Shown here: positions 46,430-54,917 of the stretch, one piece after another | Layout: each line of letters starts with the position of its first letter | Numbering within the stretch: position 1 is the stretch's first letter | NCBI GenBank assembly: GCA_947169395.1 | Contig: CAMVPJ010000004.1 | Span: 1 to 59,067 of the forward strand | Source of the DNA: an uncultured Caryophanales bacterium | GTDB lineage: Bacteria; Bacillota_I; Bacilli_A; RF39; UBA660 | Length of the DNA stretch: 59,067 bases | Reading direction: 5' to 3' | Translations under genes and position numbers: made by a program | The notes under the pieces: model-generated | Told to the model about the DNA's origin: nothing | The model's input: only the letters and a program-made list of their open reading frames with translations | The model's database searches: none

Positions 46430-47271
46430 TTTGAATCCCTATCTAGTATAGTAACTATATCTATATCATTAAAATCAACTGATGGAGTTACTTCTACTGC
46501 TTTAGCAAGCTCATATCTATCTTTAGTAACACTCTTAACTTCACCTATTAATATACCTGAAGGAAATGCATCAGTAAGTCCTGTTGTAACTACTTTAGAA
46601 CCATTTTTAATCTCACTAGAATCACTAATACCTTCTACTAAGTATGTATTATTCTTTTTATTGTATGAAGAAAGAAGTCCATATATACTTTTATCATCTA
46701 CTTCTATTTTTACTGATATCTTATTAATAGATTCATCTGTTGAAAGTAGTTTTACTGTACTTGTAAAATTTCCAACTGATGTAATCTTACCTATTAATCC
46801 TTTATCAGTAATTACAGCATATCCTTCCTTTATTCCTGATTTAGAACCTTTATTAATATTAAGTGTATTATACCAAGCACCTACATTTCGATTAACTACT
46901 GTTGCACTTATAGTTTTATAATCAGTAATAGTTTGATTAATATCTAAAGATTTCTTTAGATTATCTACTTCACCTTCTAACTCTTTAATCCTTGCTTCAT
47001 ATAGTTTTGCTTTATCAGCCATACTCTTTAATTTTTTATACTCTTTATACATTTTATTTTTTTCATTGTTCTCTTTTATTTTATCTTTAATATACCCAAA
47101 TGGTTTATACGAAACACCTACAATAAATGTAGTTGAATCTTTAACTGCTTTCTCAAAAAAATTAAGATGTCTTTTTTCTTTAACTGATATTGTGGTTGCA
47201 ACTACTAAAGCACCTACAACAACAAGTATAATAAGTATAATATATTTTTTCTTATTTCCATTTTTTGACAT
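46426..47271 (-). CDS. mreC: Rod shape-determining protein MreC
   Basis: 281 residues: short cytoplasmic N-terminus, one membrane helix (9-28), a coiled coil (about 70-115, YKKLKSMADKAKLYEARIKEL) and the beta-barrel domain with INKGSKSGIKEGYAVI and GLIGKITSVG. MreC scaffolds peptidoglycan synthases for cell elongation. mreB, normally the first gene of this cluster, is not in this window; radC, the usual gene before mreB, lies directly upstream. Confidence 0.93.
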   Translation of the reverse strand: MSKNGNKKKYIILIILVVVGALVVATTISVKEKRHLNFFEKAVKDSTTFIVGVSYKPFGYIKDKIKENNEKNKMYKEYKKLKSMADKAKLYEARIKELEGEVDNLKKSLDINQTITDYKTISATVVNRNVGAWYNTLNINKGSKSGIKEGYAVITDKGLIGKITSVGNFTSTVKLLSTDESINKISVKIEVDDKSIYGLLSSYNKKNNTYLVEGISDSSEIKNGSKVVTTGLTDAFPSGILIGEVKSVTKDRYELAKAVEVTPSVDFNDIDIVTILDRDSK

Positions 47272-47311
47272 AGAATCACCTTGTTTAATTATAATACATT
47301 AAAATATTTTT

Positions 47312-48001
47312 TTAAAGAGAAATCTTATTATTTTCTAAAAAACTATAATAAGTATTCTCTCCTATTATTACATGGTCTAATACTTTTATTCCATGTATTA
47401 AACCTAGTTCTACTAAATTATTAGTAATATCAATATCTTGTGCACTTGGTTTAATATTCCCTGATGGATGATTATGCACACAGATAATTGCAGATGCTCC
47501 TACTAAGAATGCTTCTTTAAACACTTCTCTAGGATGTACTAAACTGTAATTTAATGTACCTTTAAAAAGTAATTTATCACATATAACTTTCTTAGTAACA
47601 TCTAAATATACACAGTAAAAACATTCCTGAGTTTCATCTTTTAATACTTCTTTATAGTACTTAAATACTAATTCTACATTAGTTAGTTTAATACCATTTA
47701 AATCTCTTACATTATTATTAATTCTTCTTGATAGTTCTATTGCTGCAAGTATATTACAGGCTTTTGATTCTTTAATACCATCTATACTAGTTAAAGAGTT
47801 ATAATTCATTTTATCTAAGTTAGTTGCTCCATCACACTTATTAAGTATTAGATTAGCTAAATCTTTGGCTGAATTCTTGTTATTACCACTACCTATTAAT
47901 ATCGCTAGTAACTCACTATCTGATAAGTTCTTTGCTCCATATTTAATTAGTCTTTCTCTTGGTCTATCCAAAATGCTCATATCTTTAATCTTAACTGCCA
48001 T
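47312..48001 (-). CDS. radC: RadC family protein
   Basis: 229 residues: N-terminal helix-hairpin-helix part (LLAILIGSGNNKNSAKDLA) and a C-terminal JAB/MPN metalloprotease-like domain with HNHPSGNIKPSAQD, which holds the metal ligands. The role is unclear despite its old DNA-repair name. Its start overlaps the end of the upstream gene by 11 bases. Confidence 0.92.
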   Translation of the reverse strand: MAVKIKDMSILDRPRERLIKYGAKNLSDSELLAILIGSGNNKNSAKDLANLILNKCDGATNLDKMNYNSLTSIDGIKESKACNILAAIELSRRINNNVRDLNGIKLTNVELVFKYYKEVLKDETQECFYCVYLDVTKKVICDKLLFKGTLNYSLVHPREVFKEAFLVGASAIICVHNHPSGNIKPSAQDIDITNNLVELGLIHGIKVLDHVIIGENTYYSFLENNKISL

Positions 48002-48449
48002 TTAATATTATCTCCTCATACTTATTTAATCCTTGATTAATAATTTCGGTAATAACTACTTCATCATTACTATTAATTAATATATTATCAAGATTATCAA
48101 TTGCTTCTTTAAACTTATTACTACTAATATAGAAATCTTTAACTTCTACATTAATATTCTTACTTGCATAGTAGTTCTTCATCTTTTCTGCATTATCTTT
48201 ATTTTTAGTAATACCTACATACATATAATAGTTAATGCCATCCTTTCTATATACATAATTTTCTAAGTTTACACCAGACTGTTCCATCTCTTCCTTACTA
48301 GAATACTTACCATTAGAAAGGAAATAGTACTCATCACCTTCAGTTGATACTGTTATTCCTTTAAAGTCTTTATATTGAGTAAGAAAGAAATAGGAAAGAA
48401 AAAAACCAATTATTAAAGATACAAATATTGCTTTAAAATACTTTTTCAT
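47991..48449 (-). CDS. Single-span membrane protein, SPOR-like
   Basis: 152 residues with a membrane helix at 5-24 (FKAIFVSLIIGFFLSYFFL) and an outside domain. YYMYVGITKNKDNAEKMKNYY looks like a SPOR repeat, a domain that binds denuded peptidoglycan at septa, but the match is loose. ATG at 48449 follows GGTGAT. It sits between ftsK and radC. Confidence 0.6.
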   Translation of the reverse strand: MKKYFKAIFVSLIIGFFLSYFFLTQYKDFKGITVSTEGDEYYFLSNGKYSSKEEMEQSGVNLENYVYRKDGINYYMYVGITKNKDNAEKMKNYYASKNINVEVKDFYISSNKFKEAIDNLDNILINSNDEVVITEIINQGLNKYEEIILNGS

Positions 48450-48479
48450 ATTATCACCAATATTATCATATCTTAACAA

Positions 48480-50711
48480 TTAGTCATTTTGTGTCGAATT
48501 ATTATCAAGTTTAACTAATACTTCACGAGGTTTAGAGCCATTAGAAGGTCCAATAATACCTCTATCTTCAAGTAAGTCTATACACCTAGCAGCTCTATTA
48601 TAACCTAGACGAAATCTTCGTTGTAAAAGAGATGCACTAGCTTTTCCTTGTGTAACTACAAATTCTACAATCTCATTGTATAGTGGTTCTTCATAATCAT
48701 CCTTACTTTCTACCATTGTAGTAGCATTAGCGTCTTCATCCGCAACTGTTAATGTATTATCATATTTAGCTTTTTGTTGCGAACATACAAAGTCAACAAT
48801 TGCTTTAGTTTCTTCCTCGCTTATAAATGTACCTTGAATACGTTGTGGGACGTTTTCTCCTTGTGGTAAGTATAACATATCACCTTTTCCAAGAAGTTTT
48901 TCTGCACCTACCATATCAAGTATTGTACGTGAGTCAATTCCACTTGATACCGCAAACGATATACGTGATGGAATGTTTGCTTTAACTACGCCGGTAATTA
49001 CATCTGTTGATGGTCTTTGTGTTGCAACTATCAAGTGAATTCCTGCTGCACGAGCCATCTGTGTAATACGCATAATGGAATCCTCTACTTCTTTTGCTGC
49101 AACAAGCATTAAATCAGCAAGCTCATCTATTATTACTACAATGTAAGGCATTCTTTTTTCTTTTTCATTATCTGGCAAAGATTCATTCTTTTTATCAATA
49201 TATTTATTATAACTAGTTATATTTTTAGTTTTACTCTCTTCAAATACATCATAACGTCTCTCCATCTCAGCTACTATCTTTTTTAAAGCAATATTAGCTT
49301 TCTTGGCATCTGTTACAACTGGAGCAAGCAAATGCGGAACTCCATTATAGATTGATAACTCAACCTTCTTAGGGTCAACTAATACAAGTTTTACTTCATC
49401 TGGTTTACTACGCATTAAAATACTAGCTAAAATACTATTAATACATACTGATTTACCTGATCCAGTAGATCCAGCTACTAGTAAGTGTGGAGTCTTATTA
49501 ATTTCCATCCATCTAGGTTCACCCATGATATCCCTACCTAATACAGATAGTAACTTACTTTCAGATAAACTAGCAGGAACACTAGTTAATACTTCTCTAA
49601 CATTTACCATCGAAATACTTTTATTAGGTAGTTCTACACCAATAGTACTTTTACCTGGAATAGGCGCTTGAATACGTACATCTTTGGCAGCTAAAGCTAA
49701 TGCTATCTCTCTATTTAAACTAAGTATCTTATTTACTTTAGTACCTGCTTTTATTTCAAGTTCATACTGAGTAACTGCAGGACCTACATGAGCTGCAACT
49801 ACTTTACCTTCAATACCAAAGTCTTTAAGTACTTGTACTAGTATTGGTACATTTTGTTTAATTGCATCTTGATTAGCTTTACCATTACCTTTAGATGGTT
49901 TACTAAGTAAACTAATAGGTGGATATTGATAGTTTTTATTCTCACTACTACTATTATCACTTACTGGTTTTACTACATTTACTTCTTCTTTTGGTTCATT
50001 ATTTTTAAGTTCATCTAGATTAGATATCACCATGGCATGACTATTTGAATCAGTTACCTCTGGCATTTCTATATCTTCTTCTTTAGGTTTCTTTTCTCTA
50101 TGTACTTTATCTTTTAGCTTATGTGTACCTTCACGAGTTTTCTTAATTAAGTCATAAATTGATACACCTGTAAACATAATTGATCCACATATAATTAATG
50201 TAATACTTACTACCATTGCGCCATTTAGAGTGAGTAGCGCACAAAGGATTGAGGCAAATACTGCTCCAATTACGCCACCACCAGATAATTTAACTCCATT
50301 ATTTACGAAGTCTAACATATTACTAACTGTAGCTTGTACAACTTCAACTCCATTATCAACCAGTTTAAAGTGATTTACATCAATTGTATCGCTATTAAGA
50401 TTCTTAATGTATCCTACGTGTGACAATATACAGATTGCAACTATAATTATATAAAGGCCTACTAACTTAGGAGTAAAAAACTCAGGTTTTTTTCTTTTTA
50501 CAATCATATATATACCACAAATACCAACAAGTATTAATGCTTCAGCCCACCATACACCAACTAAGAATGAGGCAAAACCTTTAATAATATCTGCAACTAC
50601 ACCAAAAGGACAACACCCTATTATACAAATTAGAAGTAAAAGTATACCTTTTAATTCTACCACATAATCTTTACTCTTTTTAACTTCTTTTCTCTTTTTC
50701 TTCTTTGCCAT
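48480..50711 (-). CDS. ftsK: DNA translocase FtsK/SpoIIIE
   Basis: 743 residues: four N-terminal membrane helices (about 25-195), a short acidic linker, the motor domain with Walker A GSTGSGKS and Walker B VVIIDELADLM, and a C-terminal gamma winged-helix domain (ASLLQRRFRLGYNRAARCID) that reads oriented chromosome motifs. It pumps DNA out of the closing septum. ATG at 50711 is preferred over 50726 (GGTGAT before it). Confidence 0.95.
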   Translation of the reverse strand: MAKKKKRKEVKKSKDYVVELKGILLLLICIIGCCPFGVVADIIKGFASFLVGVWWAEALILVGICGIYMIVKRKKPEFFTPKLVGLYIIIVAICILSHVGYIKNLNSDTIDVNHFKLVDNGVEVVQATVSNMLDFVNNGVKLSGGGVIGAVFASILCALLTLNGAMVVSITLIICGSIMFTGVSIYDLIKKTREGTHKLKDKVHREKKPKEEDIEMPEVTDSNSHAMVISNLDELKNNEPKEEVNVVKPVSDNSSSENKNYQYPPISLLSKPSKGNGKANQDAIKQNVPILVQVLKDFGIEGKVVAAHVGPAVTQYELEIKAGTKVNKILSLNREIALALAAKDVRIQAPIPGKSTIGVELPNKSISMVNVREVLTSVPASLSESKLLSVLGRDIMGEPRWMEINKTPHLLVAGSTGSGKSVCINSILASILMRSKPDEVKLVLVDPKKVELSIYNGVPHLLAPVVTDAKKANIALKKIVAEMERRYDVFEESKTKNITSYNKYIDKKNESLPDNEKEKRMPYIVVIIDELADLMLVAAKEVEDSIMRITQMARAAGIHLIVATQRPSTDVITGVVKANIPSRISFAVSSGIDSRTILDMVGAEKLLGKGDMLYLPQGENVPQRIQGTFISEEETKAIVDFVCSQQKAKYDNTLTVADEDANATTMVESKDDYEEPLYNEIVEFVVTQGKASASLLQRRFRLGYNRAARCIDLLEDRGIIGPSNGSKPREVLVKLDNNSTQND

Positions 50712-50728
50712 TTTATCACCATACAACC

Positions 50729-50737
50729 ATTATAACA
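50729..50737 (-). promoter_or_regulatory. Extended -10 promoter of ftsK
   Basis: TGTTATAAT on the minus strand, about 20 bases before the ftsK start; no matching -35 at 17 bases. Confidence 0.5.
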
Positions 50738-50766
50738 CAAAATAATCTAATTATATACAACTCAAT

Positions 50767-51939
50767 TTATAGTTTATCTATTTGTTCTTGTGATAATCCT
50801 GTTGTATTTCTAATAATATCATTTGATACACCTGATTCTTTTAATTTTTTAGCCAAGTCTAATGTAGTTTTTTCTGTAACCTCTTTTGTTACTTCTTTTG
50901 TTACTTCTTTTGTTACTTCTTTTGTTACTTCTTTTGTTACTTCTTCAGTAACTTCCTTCGTTACTCTATCTGTTACTTCTTGAGTAACTTCCTTAGTTAC
51001 TCTATCTGTTACATCCTTAGTTACTCTATCTGTTACATCCTTAGTTATCTGTTCTTCGGCTTTTTCTACAGCTGCTTTTACTTCATGACGCAAATCATAT
51101 ACATATGCCATTTTCATTGCCTTCTCTGCATCATACATATAAACCAAACTATCATCTTTACTATAATTTCTCACAGTATCACCAATCTCCTTTAATACAG
51201 CATCATTACCTGCTATCTTATATAAAGTATTAATATTATCTATTCCAAGTGAACCTATTACTCGTTCAAATTTAGATAACTCATTTGCATCTTTAGTATA
51301 ACATAGTTTTCTATAATAATCTACATTAATATTAATGATTCTTAACTGTTCTGTATACCTATAAGTTAAATCTTCTTCGTCAAACACACCCATTATAGTT
51401 ATTGCTTTATCATTCGTATTAACTGTATTAAAATTAATCTGAATAACATTATCAGGCTCTTCTTCGATGTCATCAAATACGTCGTCAAAATATATTACAT
51501 TATTATCATCATATTCATCTGTATCAATTACTTCACGAGTATCACTATCAGCTTCATTAGTTTCAAGATAATCTTGACCTCCAATAAGTCTACATAAATA
51601 CTTGAAGTTTCTTTCTTTAGCCCAAATAAAAGATGAATTAACTTCAATATTACATAAACCTTTTCCTTCAACTTCGCACACCAAGTCAACAGCTCTTTTT
51701 TTAATCTTTCTAGTAATACCTATTAATTCATTATTAATAATTCTAATTACTTTAACTTCTCTATTAAGAACTGTTGATAAAAGATAGTTAAGTCGTTCTA
51801 AATGTTGCTCATCAGCAAACACTTTTTTAAAACTTCTATCAACTAACATAGGCACAACTTCACCATCTTTAAGCTTTCTAGTATAAATACTAACTTTTTT
51901 CCTTTTTACTCTTTTTAAATCACTATTATTTTGTTGCAT
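50767..51939 (-). CDS. Rpn/PD-(D/E)XK nuclease family transposase-like protein
   Basis: 390 residues. The N-terminal part (DRSFKKVFADEQHLERLNYLL, in overlapping pieces; DLVCEVEGKGLCNIEV) matches the PD-(D/E)XK family transposase / Rpn recombination-promoting nucleases; the ExxV...IEV strand pair carries the active-site acids, though the usual Q/K after IE reads N. The centre is acidic and unique. The C-terminus (about 295-360) is made of KEVT and DRVT tetrapeptide repeats, then a helical tail (SGVSNDIIRNTTGLSQEQID) common in this family. ATG at 51939 has GGGAGG upstream. Confidence 0.72.
   Translation of the reverse strand: MQQNNSDLKRVKRKKVSIYTRKLKDGEVVPMLVDRSFKKVFADEQHLERLNYLLSTVLNREVKVIRIINNELIGITRKIKKRAVDLVCEVEGKGLCNIEVNSSFIWAKERNFKYLCRLIGGQDYLETNEADSDTREVIDTDEYDDNNVIYFDDVFDDIEEEPDNVIQINFNTVNTNDKAITIMGVFDEEDLTYRYTEQLRIININVDYYRKLCYTKDANELSKFERVIGSLGIDNINTLYKIAGNDAVLKEIGDTVRNYSKDDSLVYMYDAEKAMKMAYVYDLRHEVKAAVEKAEEQITKDVTDRVTKDVTDRVTKEVTQEVTDRVTKEVTEEVTKEVTKEVTKEVTKEVTKEVTEKTTLDLAKKLKESGVSNDIIRNTTGLSQEQIDKL
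50870..51052. repeat. 12-base tandem repeat inside the Rpn-like gene
   Basis: About five perfect copies of TCTTTTGTTACT (50882-50941), flanked by diverged copies to about 51052. Each unit encodes KEVT on the minus strand. Unit changes of 12 bases keep the frame. Confidence 0.9.
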
Positions 51940-52013
51940 ATTATACCTCCCATACATACAAGGTTCTATTACCCTCTATATATATTATTATTGAAAACTT
52001 TCAAGTTTCCTTT

Positions 52014-52079
52014 TTTTTCGACAAAAAAATCAAGAAATATCTAAATTTCTTGATTACTAACTAAAATAAAAATCAATCC
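52014..52079 (-). terminator. rpmF terminator region
   Basis: On the minus strand AATCAAGAAAT pairs with ATTTCTTGATT (52030-52057), followed by a run of T. A smaller stem (CAATC/GATTG with TTTTTATTTT) precedes it directly after rpmF. Confidence 0.65.
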
Positions 52080-52091
52080 TTAGATTGACTA

Positions 52092-52280
52092 TTATTCTTC
52101 ATCGCTTTTAACTTCAGTTACTTTCTTTCCTGTGTATGTACCACAATTTTTACATACTCTATGTGGTCTAACTGCTTCACCACAATTTGGACATGTAGCA
52201 ACTACGTTTTCACTTATCTTATAATGAGTTCTTCTCTTTCTACCTCTAGTATTACTAACTTTTCTAAATGGAACAGCCAT
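52092..52280 (-). CDS. rpmF: 50S ribosomal protein L32
   Basis: 62 residues starting [19 protein letters not shown], with a four-Cys zinc site (CPNC and CKNC). This is the zinc-binding form of L32. It lies four bases after yceD, the typical pair. Confidence 0.96.
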   Translation of the reverse strand: MAVPFRKVSNTRGRKRRTHYKISENVVATCPNCGEAVRPHRVCKNCGTYTGKKVTEVKSDEE

Positions 52281-52284
52281 ATAC

Positions 52285-52767
52285 TCACCTACCTTCTTTA
52301 ATTAAGTCTTCTAACTCCGCAAGCGGCGAAGTTACTTCTTCGTCATCAGTTATAAGTCTCCATCCTTCACCCTTTAATTCTAGGTCTTCCGCACCAGGAC
52401 TTACAACACGCATGGGAATTTCCATTAATATATTCTCCCATATTATTGGAAAAATATCAAGTAAATTTGTAAATTTTTCTTCAAAACCATCCAAAAATTC
52501 ACTTAAAGTACCCTTAATTTCAATATTATAAGGATTTTTAGTTGGTTTTAGTGTAATCGCACAAGGAATAATCATCACACCACTTACATTTAAATCTAAC
52601 ACAATTTCCTTTAATGAATTTTTGTAAATAGTCCCTCTTACTTTACAATCACATTCAAGTAAATCTGTACCAGTTAGTTCTTCTTTATTAAAAATGTAAT
52701 CAATATTTACATCAATACTCTTATCTATATCATTATTGAGTCTTGTTAAATCTATATTCATGCGCAT
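52285..52767 (-). CDS. yceD: YceD/DUF177 family protein
   Basis: About 160 residues; core segments [14 protein letters not shown] and VDLNVSG-like strand pattern, with a C-terminal [14 protein letters not shown] tail. The family, next to rpmF in most bacteria, is tied to 23S rRNA metabolism and ribosome assembly. The start is uncertain: ATG at 52767 or 52761; no strong ribosome binding site. Confidence 0.82.
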   Translation of the reverse strand: MRMNIDLTRLNNDIDKSIDVNIDYIFNKEELTGTDLLECDCKVRGTIYKNSLKEIVLDLNVSGVMIIPCAITLKPTKNPYNIEIKGTLSEFLDGFEEKFTNLLDIFPIIWENILMEIPMRVVSPGAEDLELKGEGWRLITDDEEVTSPLAELEDLIKEGR

Positions 52768-52777
52768 CACCGAAACA

Positions 52778-52829
52778 ATTATATATCATTTTTGATATAA
52801 TTGCAATTACAAATTATTTCCTATATAAT
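52778..52829. promoter_or_regulatory. Divergent promoters sharing one -35 box
   Basis: TTGCAA at 52801-52806 is its own reverse complement. Exactly 17 bases to the right lies TATAAT (52824-52829) for tmcAL; exactly 17 bases to the left lies ATTATA (52778-52783, TATAAT on the minus strand) for yceD-rpmF. Two perfect -10 boxes thus use the same hexamer as -35. Confidence 0.75.
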
Positions 52830-52846
52830 AAGTGTGAGGTGTGTTT

Positions 52847-53956
52847 ATGACTATAGGTATAATTTGTGAATATAATCCATTTCATAATGGTCACATTTAT
52901 CATCTAAATAAGATAAAAGAAAAATATAAAGATTCTACAATTATATTAGTTATGTCTGGAGCTATTACTGAGCGTGGAGATATTAGTATTATCAATAAGT
53001 GGGACAAAACAGAAATCGCCCTTAAATATGGTGTTTCATTAGTAGTAGAATTACCCTTTAAATATGCATCACAGTCAGCAGATTTGTTTGCTAAAGGAGC
53101 AGTAGAAATACTTAATGAGCTTAAGGTTGATAAAATAATATTTGGTAGCGAATCTAATGATATTAATCTTTTATATAAAATAGCTAAAGTACAATTGAGT
53201 GATAAGTATAACGAAATACTAAAAACATATATAGATTCTTATAGTTATCCAGATGCACTTGGTAAAGCACTATATGACTTAACAGGAATAAAAATAAAGA
53301 GTCCTAATGATATACTTGGTATCAGTTATATTAAAGAGATAATAAAAAACAACTATAATATTGAAGCTGAAGTAATTAAAAGAACTAATGACTATAATAG
53401 TAAAAAATTAGAAAGTATTGCTAGTGCGACTAGTATTAGAGAAGCAATTAATAATAATATTGATATTACTCCTTATGTACCAAGTGAGACAATAAAAGCA
53501 ATTAATAATAAACTTGATATCAATAATTATTTTGATCTTTTAAAATATAAAATACTTTCTACTAAGGATTTAACTTATATAGAAGGTGTTGATGAAAAAA
53601 TATATCCTAGAATTAAAAAAGGTATTTTGATATCTAATAATGTTACTGAATTGATTAATAATATAAAAACTAAAAAGTACTCTTATAATAGAATTAAAAG
53701 AATACTTATATATATACTTATAGATTATAAAAGAATAGAACATAATGATAATAACTATATTAGAGTATTAGGTTTTAATAATAAAGGTAAATCATATTTA
53801 TCAAGTATTAAAAAAGATATTAAACTACCTCTTATTACTAATTACTCTAATAGTAATAATTTACTAGATATTGATATTAGAATAAATAATATACTATCAA
53901 TTAAAACTGAACAATATAATGAAATTAAGCAAGTAATAAGAAAAATAGATCAATAA
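52847..53956 (+). CDS. tmcAL: tRNA(Met) cytidine acetate ligase TmcAL
   Basis: 369 residues. Nucleotidyltransferase-like domain with the HxGH motif in CEYNPFHNGHIYHL, and VMSGAITERGDISIINKWDK and VELPFKYASQSAD that are diagnostic of the YlbM/TmcAL family. It makes N4-acetylcytidine at the wobble base of elongator tRNA-Met from acetate and ATP. ATG at 52847 follows GAGGTG; a GTG six bases earlier overlaps it. Confidence 0.9.
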   Translation: MTIGIICEYNPFHNGHIYHLNKIKEKYKDSTIILVMSGAITERGDISIINKWDKTEIALKYGVSLVVELPFKYASQSADLFAKGAVEILNELKVDKIIFGSESNDINLLYKIAKVQLSDKYNEILKTYIDSYSYPDALGKALYDLTGIKIKSPNDILGISYIKEIIKNNYNIEAEVIKRTNDYNSKKLESIASATSIREAINNNIDITPYVPSETIKAINNKLDINNYFDLLKYKILSTKDLTYIEGVDEKIYPRIKKGILISNNVTELINNIKTKKYSYNRIKRILIYILIDYKRIEHNDNNYIRVLGFNNKGKSYLSSIKKDIKLPLITNYSNSNNLLDIDIRINNILSIKTEQYNEIKQVIRKIDQ

Positions 53957-53971
53957 ATAAAGATCTATTTT
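53942..53971. terminator. Bidirectional terminator between tmcAL and the dockerin-like gene
   Basis: AAAATAGATC (53942-53951) pairs with GATCTATTTT (53962-53971). Both stop codons lie in or next to the stem. Confidence 0.7.
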
Positions 53972-54876
53972 AATTTACTCTTATATACATTTATAACTGG
54001 TCTTATATAAGCTAGTGTATCATTAGTAGCTTTAAATGCATAATTATCTCCATTATAATTAACCATTATAAACCCATTATCTAACCAATACTCTTTTTTT
54101 TCATATCCTAAGTAATATAAATCATTAGTACTTTCATAATAATTGGTATTAGATTTATCAACAAAACCTAAATCTTTTAAATCATTAGTATTTAATAATC
54201 TAATCTTACTACCATCAATCTCTTTTAAATCATCAGTAATATCACTTATATAACTATTAAGAATATTATTAATATTAAAACCATTATAATTAATAGCATC
54301 TTCTATAGTATCTCTTTTAAGTAATGTTACATAATCATTTTCATTACTTATTACAAACCAATAAGAATTATTATATTCAACTGCAGTACCTACTTCATAA
54401 GTATTATTTACTTTAATAGCATTTTCATATTTAATACATTTATTATTATCAAGTTCATAATTATTAGGACATATATATTCATCAATTGATCTTATACCAG
54501 CTAGATAAAACCTAAACTTATTTAAATCACTATTATCTACTTTACCATCTAAAGTAACATCAGCAACACTATTATCAATTATAGTAGAGTTATTTAAATA
54601 ATCTATTAATAAAGCCTCATCACTACTATCTACCTTATTATCATTGTTAATATCACCTAATTTTTTAGCAGGAATCTCTATTTTACATCGATTACCAACT
54701 AACTCTTGATTGCTATTACAAATGTATTTACCAGTAACAGAATTTCCCATTAAGGATAATAAATCACCATTTAAAGAAATACCTAACATAATAGCAAACA
54801 AAAATAACGATGCCACTACAGGTAATACTAATTTCTTAGTTTTAACTTTTTCTTTAGATTTTATTGAAGGTTTCAT
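53965..54876 (-). CDS. Membrane-anchored dockerin-like protein with DUF6273-type domain
   Basis: 303 residues: basic N-terminus, one membrane helix (about 18-38), then two EF-hand-like loops DINNDNKVDSSD and DVTLDGKVDNSD spaced like a type I dockerin, and a C-terminal domain (EVGTAVEYNNSYWFVIS, RLLNTNDLKDLGFV, AYIRPVINVYKS). The C-terminal domain has the same plan as that of the pilin-like protein at 25927-26883. Two Cys-containing motifs (YICNSNQELVGNRC and YICPNNYELDNNKC) flank the dockerin and look like repeated small modules. No cohesin partner is in the window. ATG at 54876. Confidence 0.7.
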   Translation of the reverse strand: MKPSIKSKEKVKTKKLVLPVVASLFLFAIMLGISLNGDLLSLMGNSVTGKYICNSNQELVGNRCKIEIPAKKLGDINNDNKVDSSDEALLIDYLNNSTIIDNSVADVTLDGKVDNSDLNKFRFYLAGIRSIDEYICPNNYELDNNKCIKYENAIKVNNTYEVGTAVEYNNSYWFVISNENDYVTLLKRDTIEDAINYNGFNINNILNSYISDITDDLKEIDGSKIRLLNTNDLKDLGFVDKSNTNYYESTNDLYYLGYEKKEYWLDNGFIMVNYNGDNYAFKATNDTLAYIRPVINVYKSKLK

Positions 54877-54917
54877 ATGCATCCTACTTTCTATCTAGAA
54901 ATAATATAACATTATTT

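Noticed and set aside
50705..50983. Plus-strand open frame opposite the Rpn-like gene (repeats of VTSF)
   Set aside because: It is the complement of the KEVT repeat; no ribosome binding site or own features.
50870..51052. Short regular repeats that could suggest a CRISPR array
   Set aside because: The units are contiguous 12-mers without spacers and lie in frame in a coding region.
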